DNA of 64,000 nucleotides from Ktedonobacter racemifer DSM 44963 (GCF_000178855.1 NZ_ADVG01000003.1:2046001-2110000), one strand, 5' to 3'; shown: positions 36,814-46,254, numbered from the stretch's first letter. The notes: generated from the sequence alone by a model not told the origin. Translations and numbers: made by a program.

Positions 36814-36895
36814 AGGGCCCTCGAGTATTAACGGACCGAATTACCACGCTAAGCGCTTAGCGTGGTAATTCGGTCCGTTAATACTCGAGGGCCCT
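36814..36895. repeat. 82-bp perfect palindrome
   Basis: Two 41-base arms meet at 36854/36855 (centre AAGCGCTT) with no mismatch and no spacer; the outer ends are AGGGCCCTCGAG and CTCGAGGGCCCT. It follows the FAD oxidoreductase gene and lies 45 bp before an IS element. As RNA it would be a very strong hairpin and could end transcription in both directions, though no T-tract follows. Confidence 0.9.
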
Positions 36896-36939
36896 TACCC
36901 TAAAGGAACAAAGCGCCCACAGAAAGGGAAGCAGACAGG

Positions 36940-37799
36940 GGTATTGTCAACTTAAAAACATAGCTGAACAATGTGCTAGAATAGCTTCATGAAAGCAACC
37001 TCCACTGCTCCAACCTATAAAGGTTTTCGCTTCCCACCTGAAATTATCAGCCATGCAGTTTGGCTGTATTTCCGTTTCTCGCTCAGTTTTCGTGATATTG
37101 AAGAGATCATGGCCGAGCGTGGGATAGCGCTAACCGATGAAACAATTCGGCAATGGTGCTTGAAATTCGGCCAGACATATGCCAATGAATTGAAGTGCCG
37201 CCGAAAGCAGATGGGAGACAAGTGGCACCTGGATGAAGTCTTTCTCAAAATCAATGGGAAGCAGCATTATTTGTGGCGCGCTGTCGATCAGTATGGCAAT
37301 GTACTCGATATCCTGGTACAGAGTCGGCGCAACAAACACGCTGCCAAGAAGTTTTTCCGCAAGCTTCTCAAAAGGTTGCACCACGTCCCACGAGTGATCA
37401 TTACCGATAAATTGAAGAGCTATGGAGCAGCAAAACGCGAGCTCTTGCCTGGCGTGGAGCATCGGCAACACAAAGGATTGAACAATCGAGCGGAAAATTC
37501 CCACCAGCCAACGCGGCTACGAGAGAAGAAAATGCGGCACTTCAAATCAGCCAAGCAGGCCCAACGCTTTCTCTCAGCCTTCGAACCCATAACTGGGCAT
37601 TTCCAGTTGCGCAGGCACCGCTTGAGCGCCAGGGAATACCGTATCATTCTACAGGGCAGATTCCTGGAATGGAACGAGATAACCGCAGGAAAACTCATCA
37701 CATAACAGCCACCCCTCCCCAGTATTTCGCTGTCTTCAGTATCTCTCTTCTTTATAACTCAGCAATAATCTCCGCTCTTACAAATAAGTTGACAATACC
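36940..37799 (+). mobile_element. IS6-type insertion sequence, second type
   Basis: GGTATTGTCAACTTA at 36940 is repeated in perfect inverted form as TAAGTTGACAATACC ending at 37799, giving an 860-bp element around one transposase gene. No target duplication is visible in the flanking 8 bases. Confidence 0.85.
36989..37705 (+). CDS. IS6-family DDE transposase
   Basis: The 238-residue protein lacks an N-terminal zinc finger and has the IS6 catalytic core: WHLDEVFLKINGKQHYLWRA (first D), IITDKLKSYGAAKREL (second D) and NNRAENSHQPTRLREKK (E). It appears complete, so the element may be active. It differs clearly from the transposase at 27.2 kb. Confidence 0.9.
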   Translation: MKATSTAPTYKGFRFPPEIISHAVWLYFRFSLSFRDIEEIMAERGIALTDETIRQWCLKFGQTYANELKCRRKQMGDKWHLDEVFLKINGKQHYLWRAVDQYGNVLDILVQSRRNKHAAKKFFRKLLKRLHHVPRVIITDKLKSYGAAKRELLPGVEHRQHKGLNNRAENSHQPTRLREKKMRHFKSAKQAQRFLSAFEPITGHFQLRRHRLSAREYRIILQGRFLEWNEITAGKLIT

Positions 37800-37836
37800 T
37801 CAAAAACGGCTGGTGTTTGGGAGAGCCAACTTCGAT

Positions 37837-38289
37837 TTATTGCGGCTTCGGGTGCTCTGTCGTGTTTGATGTCACTGAAGAACCTATCCTATGAAAGGAC
37901 CTCTGTGTTTCCTCGCGGTACCGCTCCAAATGGTGGAAGTTCCCTGTTGCCTGGCATTCTTCGATGTATGCCATCGCATCCTGTGCCCATTCTTCCTGGA
38001 TGGATTGGAGATACCTTACTGTGGGAGAAACACCAGCGCCGACCAGAAATTGGACATCAAAACCACACCAGGTGTCAAAGATCGTCGTTTTGGCCTCCCA
38101 CAACAGACGTACGTCTTCTACGTGAGCAAGAACAGAGAGGAGAAAACCACACAAACGGATGCTCTCAAACAGGCTCCATGCACTTTCATGGTAGGCAATT
38201 TCTTGTTCCAGGAGAAAGCGGATGAGGGATTGGGATTGCCCTGCTTTAGAAGAGTACCTGAAGCGAAGAGAAGAAGGAAGAGTATTCAT
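37837..38289 (-). CDS. Unknown 150-residue protein
   Basis: No family is recognised. The start is set at ATG 38289, because further upstream the frame runs into a hairpin. The product has an amphipathic middle (RLCGFLLSVLAHVEDVRLLW) and a charged C-terminus, with no membrane span or signal. It lies between an IS6-type element and the sulfatase island. No strong ribosome-binding site is seen, so confidence is modest. Confidence 0.4.
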   Translation of the reverse strand: MNTLPSSLRFRYSSKAGQSQSLIRFLLEQEIAYHESAWSLFESIRLCGFLLSVLAHVEDVRLLWEAKTTIFDTWCGFDVQFLVGAGVSPTVRYLQSIQEEWAQDAMAYIEECQATGNFHHLERYREETQRSFHRIGSSVTSNTTEHPKPQ

Positions 38290-38319
38290 CTTTAGCAGAG
38301 GAAGCACGAACAGGACTAA

Positions 38320-38373
38320 AAAACTGTGATTGTTATCTGCACGGGGGCCCCTGCAGATAACAATCACAGTTTT
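38320..38373. terminator. Strong 22-bp perfect hairpin
   Basis: The arm starting AAAACTGTGATTG (38320-38341) pairs without mismatch with the arm ending CAATCACAGTTTT (38352-38373) around a 10-base CGGGGGCCCC loop. The A/T ends would let it act as a terminator on both strands. It sits in the gap 38290-38536, which is otherwise empty. Confidence 0.6.
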
Positions 38374-38536
38374 GCACTGTACGTATCTCCATTGGTGTGG
38401 GAGAGCTCAATAGCAATCTCAGATCTTGGAGACGATCTCCTCTTCATCAACAGGTTCTTTGCCTGCTGGACCCTATAGTGCATCCATGCTATTTGGCATG
38501 CCGCCGTAAAACTGCGGTATGAGGACGAGAGTCATC

Positions 38537-38788
38537 ATGCAGAAGAAGAGAATCACTTTTGAAATCGTTGTCGCGTATTCCCAGTGCCCTCAAAAGGCCT
38601 TCTTTCTTCTTTGTACTGACGAGCAGGGAACGCCACACGAGTATAGAGATATGTTAGATCAGCAAAAGGACCGCAACGGACAAATTACATCAACACACTT
38701 AAAGTACATAAGCAATCTTCTCGCGAAGAGCCCTTGCATCTTGGAAATGACCTCTTCAGTAAAGGTCAAGCACCATGACACCTCTTGA
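38537..38788 (+). pseudogene. N-terminal fragment resembling a RecB-like (TM0106-type) nuclease
   Basis: The ~83 codons start ITFEIVVAYSQCPQKAFFLL, with the Cys and the PHEYRDML segment placed as at the beginning of Cas4/RecB-like TM0106 family nucleases. The frame ends after ~80 residues and runs over the end of the maturase gene on the other strand, so it cannot be complete. The assignment is from a short motif only. Confidence 0.35.
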
Positions 38789-40070
38789 ATTTCCGACCAC
38801 TACCGCAAGGGCAAGGTTCATTCCGGCTCGCACGTTCATAGCGTCGCTGGAGTGCAGATTCTTCCTGAGCCAGGTAGTACATGATATTTGCAGGTGGCCT
38901 GTGTGCACGCAATTCTTGCGCCATCATCTTCATCGGACGATCAATATGTTTAAAAAAGGCCTTATATCCCGCACAGAGATAGTTCAATCCCGGTTCACCA
39001 TCAGGAGTCGTGAGCGTGCGATCCTTGGGGCAGCCTCCATTACAGATAAAACGCACCTCGCATTCCCGGCAGTAGCGGGGTAAGGTATCTCGTTTCGCTT
39101 GACCAAAGCGGCGCTGCTGCTCGCTTCCCACCAGTTGGGCAAGGGGAATAAATTGCATATTCCCCAGTTTGTACTTTGGTTCAACGTAATGATCACAGGA
39201 GTAGATATCACCATTATGCTCCATGGCGAGTGCCGTTCCACATGTCTCTCCAAAGATACACAAACCTGGATGATTCCCCGACCAGGCGGCCAGGGCTTCA
39301 TCGAAGATTTGCACAAACACCTGTCCGACATCATGACGAACCCATTCATCAAAAACGACGGAGAGAAACTGTCCATATTGCTCACCAGTCACCGAACGTG
39401 GCGTAATATAATCACCTTCTTGGAAGCCGGTCTCATTGTCACGCTCGACAATTGGGATAAACTGGATAAACTGGGTCCCCACTTCATCACGGAGGAAACG
39501 ATAGACTTCCAATGGATGCTCGGCATTAGCAGCATGTAGTGTCGTGAGAATATTAAATTCAACCTGGTGCTTTTTCAGCAGAGCGATACCGGTCATGACG
39601 CGATCAAAGGTCGCGTTTCCTCCTTTATCGACACGATAGATATCGTGGAATTCCCGCGGGCCATCCAGGCTCACGCCTATAAGGAAATGCTGCTCGCGAA
39701 AAAATTGACACCAGTCATCATCAAGCCGGGTGGCATTCGTTTGCAATGCATTATAGATGCGCATACCAGGACGGCTATATTTCTGCTGATAGCTCACCGC
39801 GAGCCGGAAAAAGTCGAGTCCCATTAAGGTGGGTTCGCCTCCCTGCCACGCAAACGTCACCTCTGGTACACTCTGTGCTTCAATGTACTGACGAATATAC
39901 TCTTCTAATAAGTCATTGGACATGCGAAAACGACTTCCAGGGTAGAGCAGTTCTTTCGATAAAAAGTAACAGTACGCACAATCCAGATTGCAGATAGCCC
40001 CTCGTGGCTTCGTCATGATATGAAAAGCCGGAGGGGTGAGAGGCGTGGCCTCAGCAGATACATCTACCAT
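38766..40070 (-). CDS. Anaerobic-type sulfatase-maturating radical SAM enzyme with SEC-C tail
   Basis: The ~434-residue protein has the radical-SAM cluster CNLDCAYC (C27, C31, C34), the conserved TFAWQGGEPTLMGLDFF segment, and the Cys-rich SPASM-type C-terminal region (CGTALAMEHNGDIYSCDHYV, YCRECEVRFICNGGCPKDR). A SEC-C zinc motif, CPCGSGRKFKRCHGA, ends the protein. Such enzymes oxidise the active-site Cys or Ser of sulfatases to formylglycine. ATG 40070, with GGAAAGGA upstream, is preferred to the TTG at 40094. Five Cys-type sulfatases lie upstream on the same strand and are the obvious substrates. Confidence 0.92.
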   Translation of the reverse strand: MVDVSAEATPLTPPAFHIMTKPRGAICNLDCAYCYFLSKELLYPGSRFRMSNDLLEEYIRQYIEAQSVPEVTFAWQGGEPTLMGLDFFRLAVSYQQKYSRPGMRIYNALQTNATRLDDDWCQFFREQHFLIGVSLDGPREFHDIYRVDKGGNATFDRVMTGIALLKKHQVEFNILTTLHAANAEHPLEVYRFLRDEVGTQFIQFIPIVERDNETGFQEGDYITPRSVTGEQYGQFLSVVFDEWVRHDVGQVFVQIFDEALAAWSGNHPGLCIFGETCGTALAMEHNGDIYSCDHYVEPKYKLGNMQFIPLAQLVGSEQQRRFGQAKRDTLPRYCRECEVRFICNGGCPKDRTLTTPDGEPGLNYLCAGYKAFFKHIDRPMKMMAQELRAHRPPANIMYYLAQEESALQRRYERASRNEPCPCGSGRKFKRCHGA

Positions 40071-40141
40071 GGTGTGGTTCCTTTCCATGAACAACCTTTG
40101 CTTGCCCGGCTCAACTACTCGCTCCTAGGAACAGGACCCCC

Positions 40142-41491
40142 TTACGGACCAACGTCGATGCCGTTTCCCGCTTGCCTTGTGGCTAGATGCCCTTGCATAG
40201 CCATGTGGTAACGAGGTGAGGCAATTGGTCCCTGTAGCAAAGGATCTTGCGTCTCCTCCATCCACGACCACAGACGTCGGTCCAACTCCCACTGTATGTC
40301 AGCTACTTCAGGATGCCCCGCCAGATTGTCTTGCTCAAGGGGATCAGCCGAGAGATCATAGAGCTCAATCAACTGCTGGCGCTGGCTGGTGTACCGACCA
40401 GGATCGCTACAAAAGATCGGACCCTGTTGTATGTCTCCAGGGACCTCTATTGAGAAATTGACCTCGAAATTGCGGATATATTTGAACCGCTCGGTGCGAA
40501 TACACCTCATGGGATCGTAATAGCTGTGAAAATTCTTCTCGGCATAAATCTCCTTCCGCGCTCGATGTGGCTCATTGCGCAAGAGCGCCAGGAAAGAGAT
40601 CCCCTGCACCTCCACGGGAATGGGGCATCGAGCGGCCTCTAGTATGGTTGGCAAAACGTCAAGGTTGCTCACCATTTCCGTAACCACCCTGCCCGCTGGC
40701 ACTCCCCCTTCAGGCCAACGGACAATCTGCGCGATGCTGATTCCAGGATCGTAAAGGGTACATTTTGCACGAGGCATAGGCAATCCATGATCAGCATTGA
40801 AGATGACAAGCGAACGGTGCGACAGGTCTGCCTGATCCAATGCGTCAAGTATACACCCAATGGCATGATCTACCTCACGAATAGCTCCCTGTAAAGCTGC
40901 CATCTCCTCCCGGGCCTCAGGAATCTGAGGAAGATACGGTGGCACCCATACACCTGCCGAGGTATCGGCTTCCACTCCACCAAAATCGTATGGCCGATGC
41001 GGTTCAAAGAAGTTGATCTCCACGTAGAGTGGGCTCTGCGGCTGTGGGCCGTGGAGGAATTCCTCCACGGCTACACTCACCTTCCGTGCGGTAGAGGACT
41101 CCGTTCCTCCACCATGCCCTGTTCCTTGTGCATGCAGGTACTGAAAACCCAGACGGTGAGCATTCTGCGTCACATGCTGCAATCCGAACAGATGCGTCTC
41201 GTAACCGTGCTCCGCCATCCTCGCAGCTGCATGTTTTTCCTCAGGATACAGATCCCAGCCTAAATGCGAGAGACCCATAACGCCATTATTGTGCGCATAG
41301 CGACCGGTCGCCAGACTAGCTCGGCTCGGACTGCACTGAGGAGCGGTGCAGAAGGCCCGGTCGAATCTGGTACCTTCTACCGCCAATCTATCAAGGTTTG
41401 GCGATTGTACACTCTCTACACCATAGCAGCCAAGATGCTGCCCAAGATCATGACATGTGACTACAAAGATATGCGGTTTCCCTCCATTCAT
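40142..41491 (-). CDS. Sulfatase A, Cys-type (CSPSR)
   Basis: The 449-residue protein carries the formylglycine motif CSPSR with C53, followed by SLATGRY, and the DHG metal/active-site segment FNADHGLPMPRAK later. The N-terminal metal motif reads VVTCHDLGQH, with HD where many sulfatases have DD. No signal peptide is seen, so it should act in the cytoplasm on an imported sulfated sugar. The ATG overlaps the stop of the MFS gene upstream (ATGA), so transport and desulfation are coupled. The substrate is unknown; heparan-type N- or O-sulfatases share the layout. Confidence 0.9.
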   Translation of the reverse strand: MNGGKPHIFVVTCHDLGQHLGCYGVESVQSPNLDRLAVEGTRFDRAFCTAPQCSPSRASLATGRYAHNNGVMGLSHLGWDLYPEEKHAAARMAEHGYETHLFGLQHVTQNAHRLGFQYLHAQGTGHGGGTESSTARKVSVAVEEFLHGPQPQSPLYVEINFFEPHRPYDFGGVEADTSAGVWVPPYLPQIPEAREEMAALQGAIREVDHAIGCILDALDQADLSHRSLVIFNADHGLPMPRAKCTLYDPGISIAQIVRWPEGGVPAGRVVTEMVSNLDVLPTILEAARCPIPVEVQGISFLALLRNEPHRARKEIYAEKNFHSYYDPMRCIRTERFKYIRNFEVNFSIEVPGDIQQGPIFCSDPGRYTSQRQQLIELYDLSADPLEQDNLAGHPEVADIQWELDRRLWSWMEETQDPLLQGPIASPRYHMAMQGHLATRQAGNGIDVGP

Positions 41492-42918
41492 ACTCTGACA
41501 TCGCTTTCTTGCTGACTTCCAAGAGATGGAGACGCGATAGGATGTTGACTATGCCGACGCAGATCAGCCTCAATTTGCTCCAAACTCCGGCCTTTCGTTT
41601 CAGGTACTAGACCAAGCACGAAAAAGAAAGAAAGAATCCCTACCCCGGCAAAGACAAAAAAGACAATGGAAATTCCAGTCGCGGCCAATGCAACCGGGAA
41701 CACCAGGCCAACAAGAAAGTTCGCCAACCAGTTAAAGACCAGAACCAGACCCATAGCGGTCCCCCGGACGTTGAGCGGGAGGAGTTCTGAGACCACTACA
41801 CGCATACAAACGCCCCAACTTATCCCAAATGAGACCACGAAGAGGGAGAGGCAGACCAGTGTCGCCCCAGCCACAACACTGCTTCCATGAGGAAGGGCAA
41901 GAGTGGTAATGCCCAGAATTGCCATCGTTACAACCATGCCGACACAACCCACAAGAAGCAAACGTTTACGACCTACGCGGTCTATGATGGATAACGCGAT
42001 GATAGTCACAATCACGTTCAATGCGCCGATACCAAAATTCGCGATAATCGATGCCGTCTGACCAAATCCGACCGAGACAAGTGTTGTCGGCGCATAGAAG
42101 ATGATCGAGTTAATCCCCATAAACTGCGACAGCACTGACAGCCCAAGGGTGGCGATCAACGCCAGGCGCAGACCAGGTCCGGTTAGTTCACGTAACACCT
42201 CCCAGAAGCTTCGTGTTACTTTTTGAGATTCGATAGCCTCAATCTCATGCAACTCAGTCTCAGGCTCTGCGCGTCCCATATGACGAAATACGGCTACCGC
42301 TTCCTGTATTCTCCCCTGCTTGACCAGCCAGCGAGGACTCTCAGGCAAGAAGAACAGTCCTATGAAGAGAATGAGCGAGGGAATGGCCCCCAATCCAAGC
42401 ATCCAACGCCAGGCGGACCATGGTGAGAGTCCATAATCAACCAGATAGGCGCCCATAATACCACAAACGACCATCATCTGACCCAGGGAAGCGATTTTTC
42501 CACGCATTTCGGTGGGAGCCATTTCTGCCAGATAGACCATTACGACGACTGCCGATGCTCCTACACCAAGCCCCATCACAAAACGGGAGAAGATCAGCCA
42601 GCCTACGTCGGGAGAAAGGGCGGCTCCAATCGCTCCCAGGATGAAGACGATGGCCATTACTTTCAGTATCGGCCGCCGTCCAAAACGATCAGAGAGCACA
42701 CCTGCACATCCTACTCCAATTGCCGCCCCCAGGAGGAGCGAACTCACAACCCACCCCTGCACAAAGGGAGTCAGATTCATATCTTTCTTGATAAAAAGTA
42801 ACGCGACTCCGATGACTCCGGTGTCAAATCCAAACAGGAATTCACCTAACGCGCCGAAGAAGTACACCATGAATGTAAAACGTCTTCCAGCAGTTAACGA
42901 TGCTTGCGATTGGTTCAT
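41488..42918 (-). CDS. MFS sugar-porter family transporter
   Basis: The 476-residue protein has 12 predicted spans and the sugar-porter signatures: GYDTG-like GFDTGVIGVAL in span 1, DRFGRRP after span 2, YLAEMAPTEMRGK, PESPRWLVKQGR before the central loop, DRVGRKR after span 8 and PETKGRSLEQIE at the end. AGGAGG precedes the start. It probably imports a sulfated or desulfated sugar for the overlapping sulfatase gene. Confidence 0.9.
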   Translation of the reverse strand: MNQSQASLTAGRRFTFMVYFFGALGEFLFGFDTGVIGVALLFIKKDMNLTPFVQGWVVSSLLLGAAIGVGCAGVLSDRFGRRPILKVMAIVFILGAIGAALSPDVGWLIFSRFVMGLGVGASAVVVMVYLAEMAPTEMRGKIASLGQMMVVCGIMGAYLVDYGLSPWSAWRWMLGLGAIPSLILFIGLFFLPESPRWLVKQGRIQEAVAVFRHMGRAEPETELHEIEAIESQKVTRSFWEVLRELTGPGLRLALIATLGLSVLSQFMGINSIIFYAPTTLVSVGFGQTASIIANFGIGALNVIVTIIALSIIDRVGRKRLLLVGCVGMVVTMAILGITTLALPHGSSVVAGATLVCLSLFVVSFGISWGVCMRVVVSELLPLNVRGTAMGLVLVFNWLANFLVGLVFPVALAATGISIVFFVFAGVGILSFFFVLGLVPETKGRSLEQIEADLRRHSQHPIASPSLGSQQESDVRV

Positions 42919-42966
42919 ACAATGAACCTCCTGTTATTTTACTGTTCTACTCTGACGATTGAGAGG

Positions 42967-44454
42967 CTACGCCTCCCGTTGATCAGCTTTGATTGGCACG
43001 ACATCGCTCGTCTCTTGATAGAAGGTCAACAGACGATCTTTGAGCATGTCTCTCACGGAGGCAAATGCAGGATCATCAATACGATTGCATTGCTCGTAGG
43101 GATCGGTGTGCAGGTCGTAAAGCTCATCCTTCTCATAGAGTCGACGTACATATTTGAAATCCTTTGTACGGCACATGACAGCTTTGGTATGTTCTGTTCC
43201 CTCACGACGCTGGAGGCTGAGACGTGGCCAGTACAGACCCTGCTTATTCTGATCGTTGACACTCTCTAATTCCATCGCCTGGGTTTCCTGATGGAGTCTG
43301 CCCCCTTCACAGAAAACAGCATCCCGTCCTTGTGCTGTCTCATCGGCAAGGAGCGGTAAGAGAGAGCGGCCAAAATGCGTGTGGCGCACGGGAATTCCGG
43401 TCAATGCCTCAACAGTTGCGGGCACATCGATCAGTTCAACCAGGGTATCACGTACCCCTGGCGTGATGGGGACCGAGGCAGGTGGCTTGATCAGTAAAGG
43501 AACACGCGTCAGACAATCCTCAAAGGTGTTCTGCGTTTTCTCAACGAGTCCATAATCGCCGGTAAAGTCACCATGATCGGAGAAGAAGAGGATGGCTGTA
43601 TCGTCATACATACCTTCCTCGCGTAGAGCGTCAAGCACAAGTTTGAGTTGATGGTCCACTCTCGCACACATGCCATAGTAGGTGGCACGCAGTTCGGCCC
43701 AGCGATCTTCTGTCCATGACTGTAATCGCTGGTTTTCCGCAATTCCTTTGAGCATTGCTGGCTTGCCTTGCCAGTCTGTCGGTGATGGAATACGCGGGGG
43801 CACCTTCGATCTGTCTATCAGACTAAACCAGGGATCTTCTACGGTGTACGGTGGATGCGGATCCCACAAGGGGAGATAAAGACAAAGTGGCTGATCGTCT
43901 TGCTTATGCTGCCGGATTGCCTCTATGGCTCCCTCTATCATGGCCCAATCGCTATCATAGACATGGGCTTCACCCGGAGCAGGCTCCGCCCGTCCCGCGA
44001 GAAAGGAATAATAAGTATCGCTCTCAGGATCATCACGCCACTCTTTTTCAGACAATACACCCCATGTAGGAAGAGGAGAGCGAGCAGGATGATATTTCAC
44101 GTCGCAGTATGCATCAAAGCCATTCTGTGCCGGCACGACGTCGTTTTTTCCACCCCACCAGACAAAATACCCCTCGTCCTTCAGCGTTTTGAGCAACATC
44201 GGTTCATCTGGTTGCAGCATGTGGAACATGGTGCGATGACCCCTGACATGTGGATACCAACCCGTCATGAAGGAGCACCGACTGGGCGTGCAGACAGGAT
44301 TCTGACAATAGGCTTGGCTGAATGCGACTGCCTCGGTTTCCACGAGATGGTCAAGTGTCGGTGTGACAGCCGCCGGATTTCCCACGTACCCCGCTACATC
44401 TCCACGCCACTGATCAGGATTAAAAAGAACAATATGTGGTCGTTTTGTTTTCAA
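42967..44454 (-). CDS. Sulfatase B, Cys-type (CTPSR)
   Basis: The 495-residue protein has the formylglycine motif CTPSR with C55 (SQAYCQNPVCTPSRCSFMTG), the metal motif NPDQWRGD at the start and FFSDHGDFTGDYGLVEKT in the middle. No signal peptide is visible. It lies 48 bp upstream of the MFS gene and ~30 bp downstream of the DUF1450-like gene, all on the minus strand. Confidence 0.9.
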   Translation of the reverse strand: MKTKRPHIVLFNPDQWRGDVAGYVGNPAAVTPTLDHLVETEAVAFSQAYCQNPVCTPSRCSFMTGWYPHVRGHRTMFHMLQPDEPMLLKTLKDEGYFVWWGGKNDVVPAQNGFDAYCDVKYHPARSPLPTWGVLSEKEWRDDPESDTYYSFLAGRAEPAPGEAHVYDSDWAMIEGAIEAIRQHKQDDQPLCLYLPLWDPHPPYTVEDPWFSLIDRSKVPPRIPSPTDWQGKPAMLKGIAENQRLQSWTEDRWAELRATYYGMCARVDHQLKLVLDALREEGMYDDTAILFFSDHGDFTGDYGLVEKTQNTFEDCLTRVPLLIKPPASVPITPGVRDTLVELIDVPATVEALTGIPVRHTHFGRSLLPLLADETAQGRDAVFCEGGRLHQETQAMELESVNDQNKQGLYWPRLSLQRREGTEHTKAVMCRTKDFKYVRRLYEKDELYDLHTDPYEQCNRIDDPAFASVRDMLKDRLLTFYQETSDVVPIKADQREA

Positions 44455-44485
44455 CTCTTCTCCCTCTTGTGTAGATCATGTTTAG

Positions 44486-44719
44486 CTATCCCTGCTTACG
44501 ACTATGGGAATTTTTTGCAGCCAATTGAACTGGCCTTCCATCGACCTCGACGAAAAGTCCGAGATTGCAGGGATAGCAATGTCCAAGGCATTTGACTTCC
44601 TCTATATGCGTCTCGCCTTTATCCACTTCAATACCGCAGGATCTCATGCACTCGCGTAGATCTTCGCTGGCTCCTGGCAGGTAAATATCCAGATTTGTCA
44701 AACATACACGAATATGCAT
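44486..44719 (-). CDS. DUF1450/YuzB-like small Cys-rich protein
   Basis: The 77-residue protein has two Cys groups, CMRSCG and CLGHCYPC, followed by LGLFVEVDGRPV, the layout of DUF1450 and thioredoxin-fold ferredoxin-like proteins. It could hold a metal or a [2Fe-2S] cluster, perhaps as a partner of the radical SAM maturase. The ribosome-binding site AAGGAGG lies inside the last codons of sulfatase C; ATG 44719 has better spacing than ATG 44722. The coupling to sulfatase C makes co-expression nearly certain. Confidence 0.6.
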   Translation of the reverse strand: MHIRVCLTNLDIYLPGASEDLRECMRSCGIEVDKGETHIEEVKCLGHCYPCNLGLFVEVDGRPVQLAAKNSHSRKQG

Positions 44720-44721
44720 CA

Positions 44722-46251
44722 TTACCTCCTTGCCAGACCTAGCCGAGCCCATTGTTCTTCAGGTGCGTCTAATTTCTCCATCGATGCACTCATTAGTTGC
44801 TTCATATGCGCCAATACTGCGCGATTAGTGTTCTTCTTGTCGGACTGCTGCAATGGATCTGACGCGATGTGATAGAGTTCGTCTTCTGGTTTCTGGATGT
44901 GAGTTCGATAATCTTCAGGTCGCCTGAGCATAGCTGGTGCCGCATGACCGGGATGCGCGTTTTCGTATTGTACCGGGAAGCGGTTACCGTCCCAGATCTT
45001 TAAGCGTTCCTTCGCATCCTCTGAAAAGTTTTGCTGGCCAAAATCCCAATTGTTGTAATGTGACCGTGTATACCAATACAATGGATGATTGCCTTCCCGG
45101 GGCTTTTTCACCAACAGCCATTCACCATCGGTACAATACATGGGTCCACCAAAGACGCCAAAGAGAATTTCATGACGAGAGCGAATGTCGTCTCCAGCAG
45201 AAGCGCCTGCCTGCCAGAGCGGAAGGAGACTGCATCCTTGTATGCTCTGAGGCACGTGTATTTCCAGCGCATCAAGAATCGTGGGGGTGAGATCCGCCAT
45301 CTGAACAAGCTCGTTGTAGACTGTTCCTGGTGCAATACCCGGTGCCTGTACCAGCAACGGCGTGCGTGCGATATCGTGATAGAGAATGCGAGCATGTTTT
45401 CCGACCCAGTTGTGTTCTCCAAACAGGAAACCGTGGTCGCTTGTCACAATGACCATCGTATCTTCCAGCAGGTTGAGCTCTTGTAATTTACGATAGAACT
45501 TCCCAAACCAATGGTCGACATAGGTAACTTCTCCACAGTACAGAGCATGAATTTGCTTTAATTCATCCGGTGAGAATCGATCTGCGGTCCCATAGCGCGG
45601 CCAGATGATCGACTCGCCCTGGTAACCTGGATTGTAGAGATCCGCATAACTGGCGGGGGGATCAAACGGTTCGTGAGGATCAAAATTATCAATGAGTAGA
45701 AAGAAGTCCTCTAACGTTTGATTATGTTCAACCCAATCCATCGCCTTCTGAAAGACCTGACCCGCGAAATAATCTTCTTCGGCACGAAAATGTTTGGTAT
45801 TCCGCCTGTATTTGGCCCAGTTCCGATTTAATTTCTCTGGCGAGGCGGGATAATCAATAGGAATATCCGCATTGGTAATCCAGTTATCCGCTTCTTGCCC
45901 ACGGATCATCTCAACGCCGTCAAAACCAAAGTGGTAGTTCCCAGAACCATACTGCCAGAGGTGATAATGGTCAGTAATAAGCATCGAGACATGCTCATGC
46001 TGTTTCACCAATGTCACAAGGTCATCTTGATCATACTCTAGTGGTGACCATCCTCTCCGTAGAAAGTTTAGCCTCCCCGTCCATAGATCCTGCCGGGCAG
46101 GCATACATGGATAAGATCCAATATAGGCGTTATCGAATCGTGCACCACCGCGTGCAAATGCTTCCAGATTCGGCGTTTGAATCCATGGGTTGCCATAACA
46201 CGACATATGATCACGTCGAAATGTATCCATCATTATACAAATGACATTCAT
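44722..46251 (-). CDS. Sulfatase C, Cys-type (CMPAR)
   Basis: The ~509-residue protein starts MNVICIMMDTFRRDH (metal Asp at residue 9) and has the formylglycine motif CMPAR with C49, followed by QDLWTGR. TSDHGFLFGEHNWVGKH supplies the later active-site residues. It is a close paralogue of sulfatase D: both share ITDH(Y/F)HLW, GNYH(F/M)G and CMPAR. I set ATG 46251 as start since the nine residues upstream match nothing and fall in a structured repeat. No signal peptide is seen. Confidence 0.9.
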   Translation of the reverse strand: MNVICIMMDTFRRDHMSCYGNPWIQTPNLEAFARGGARFDNAYIGSYPCMPARQDLWTGRLNFLRRGWSPLEYDQDDLVTLVKQHEHVSMLITDHYHLWQYGSGNYHFGFDGVEMIRGQEADNWITNADIPIDYPASPEKLNRNWAKYRRNTKHFRAEEDYFAGQVFQKAMDWVEHNQTLEDFFLLIDNFDPHEPFDPPASYADLYNPGYQGESIIWPRYGTADRFSPDELKQIHALYCGEVTYVDHWFGKFYRKLQELNLLEDTMVIVTSDHGFLFGEHNWVGKHARILYHDIARTPLLVQAPGIAPGTVYNELVQMADLTPTILDALEIHVPQSIQGCSLLPLWQAGASAGDDIRSRHEILFGVFGGPMYCTDGEWLLVKKPREGNHPLYWYTRSHYNNWDFGQQNFSEDAKERLKIWDGNRFPVQYENAHPGHAAPAMLRRPEDYRTHIQKPEDELYHIASDPLQQSDKKNTNRAVLAHMKQLMSASMEKLDAPEEQWARLGLARR

Positions 46252-46254
46252 CTG

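Noticed and set aside
37866..38295. Two plus-strand frames of 119 and 134 codons.
   Set aside because: They are opposite the more protein-like minus-strand gene at 37837-38289 and have no recognisable motif.
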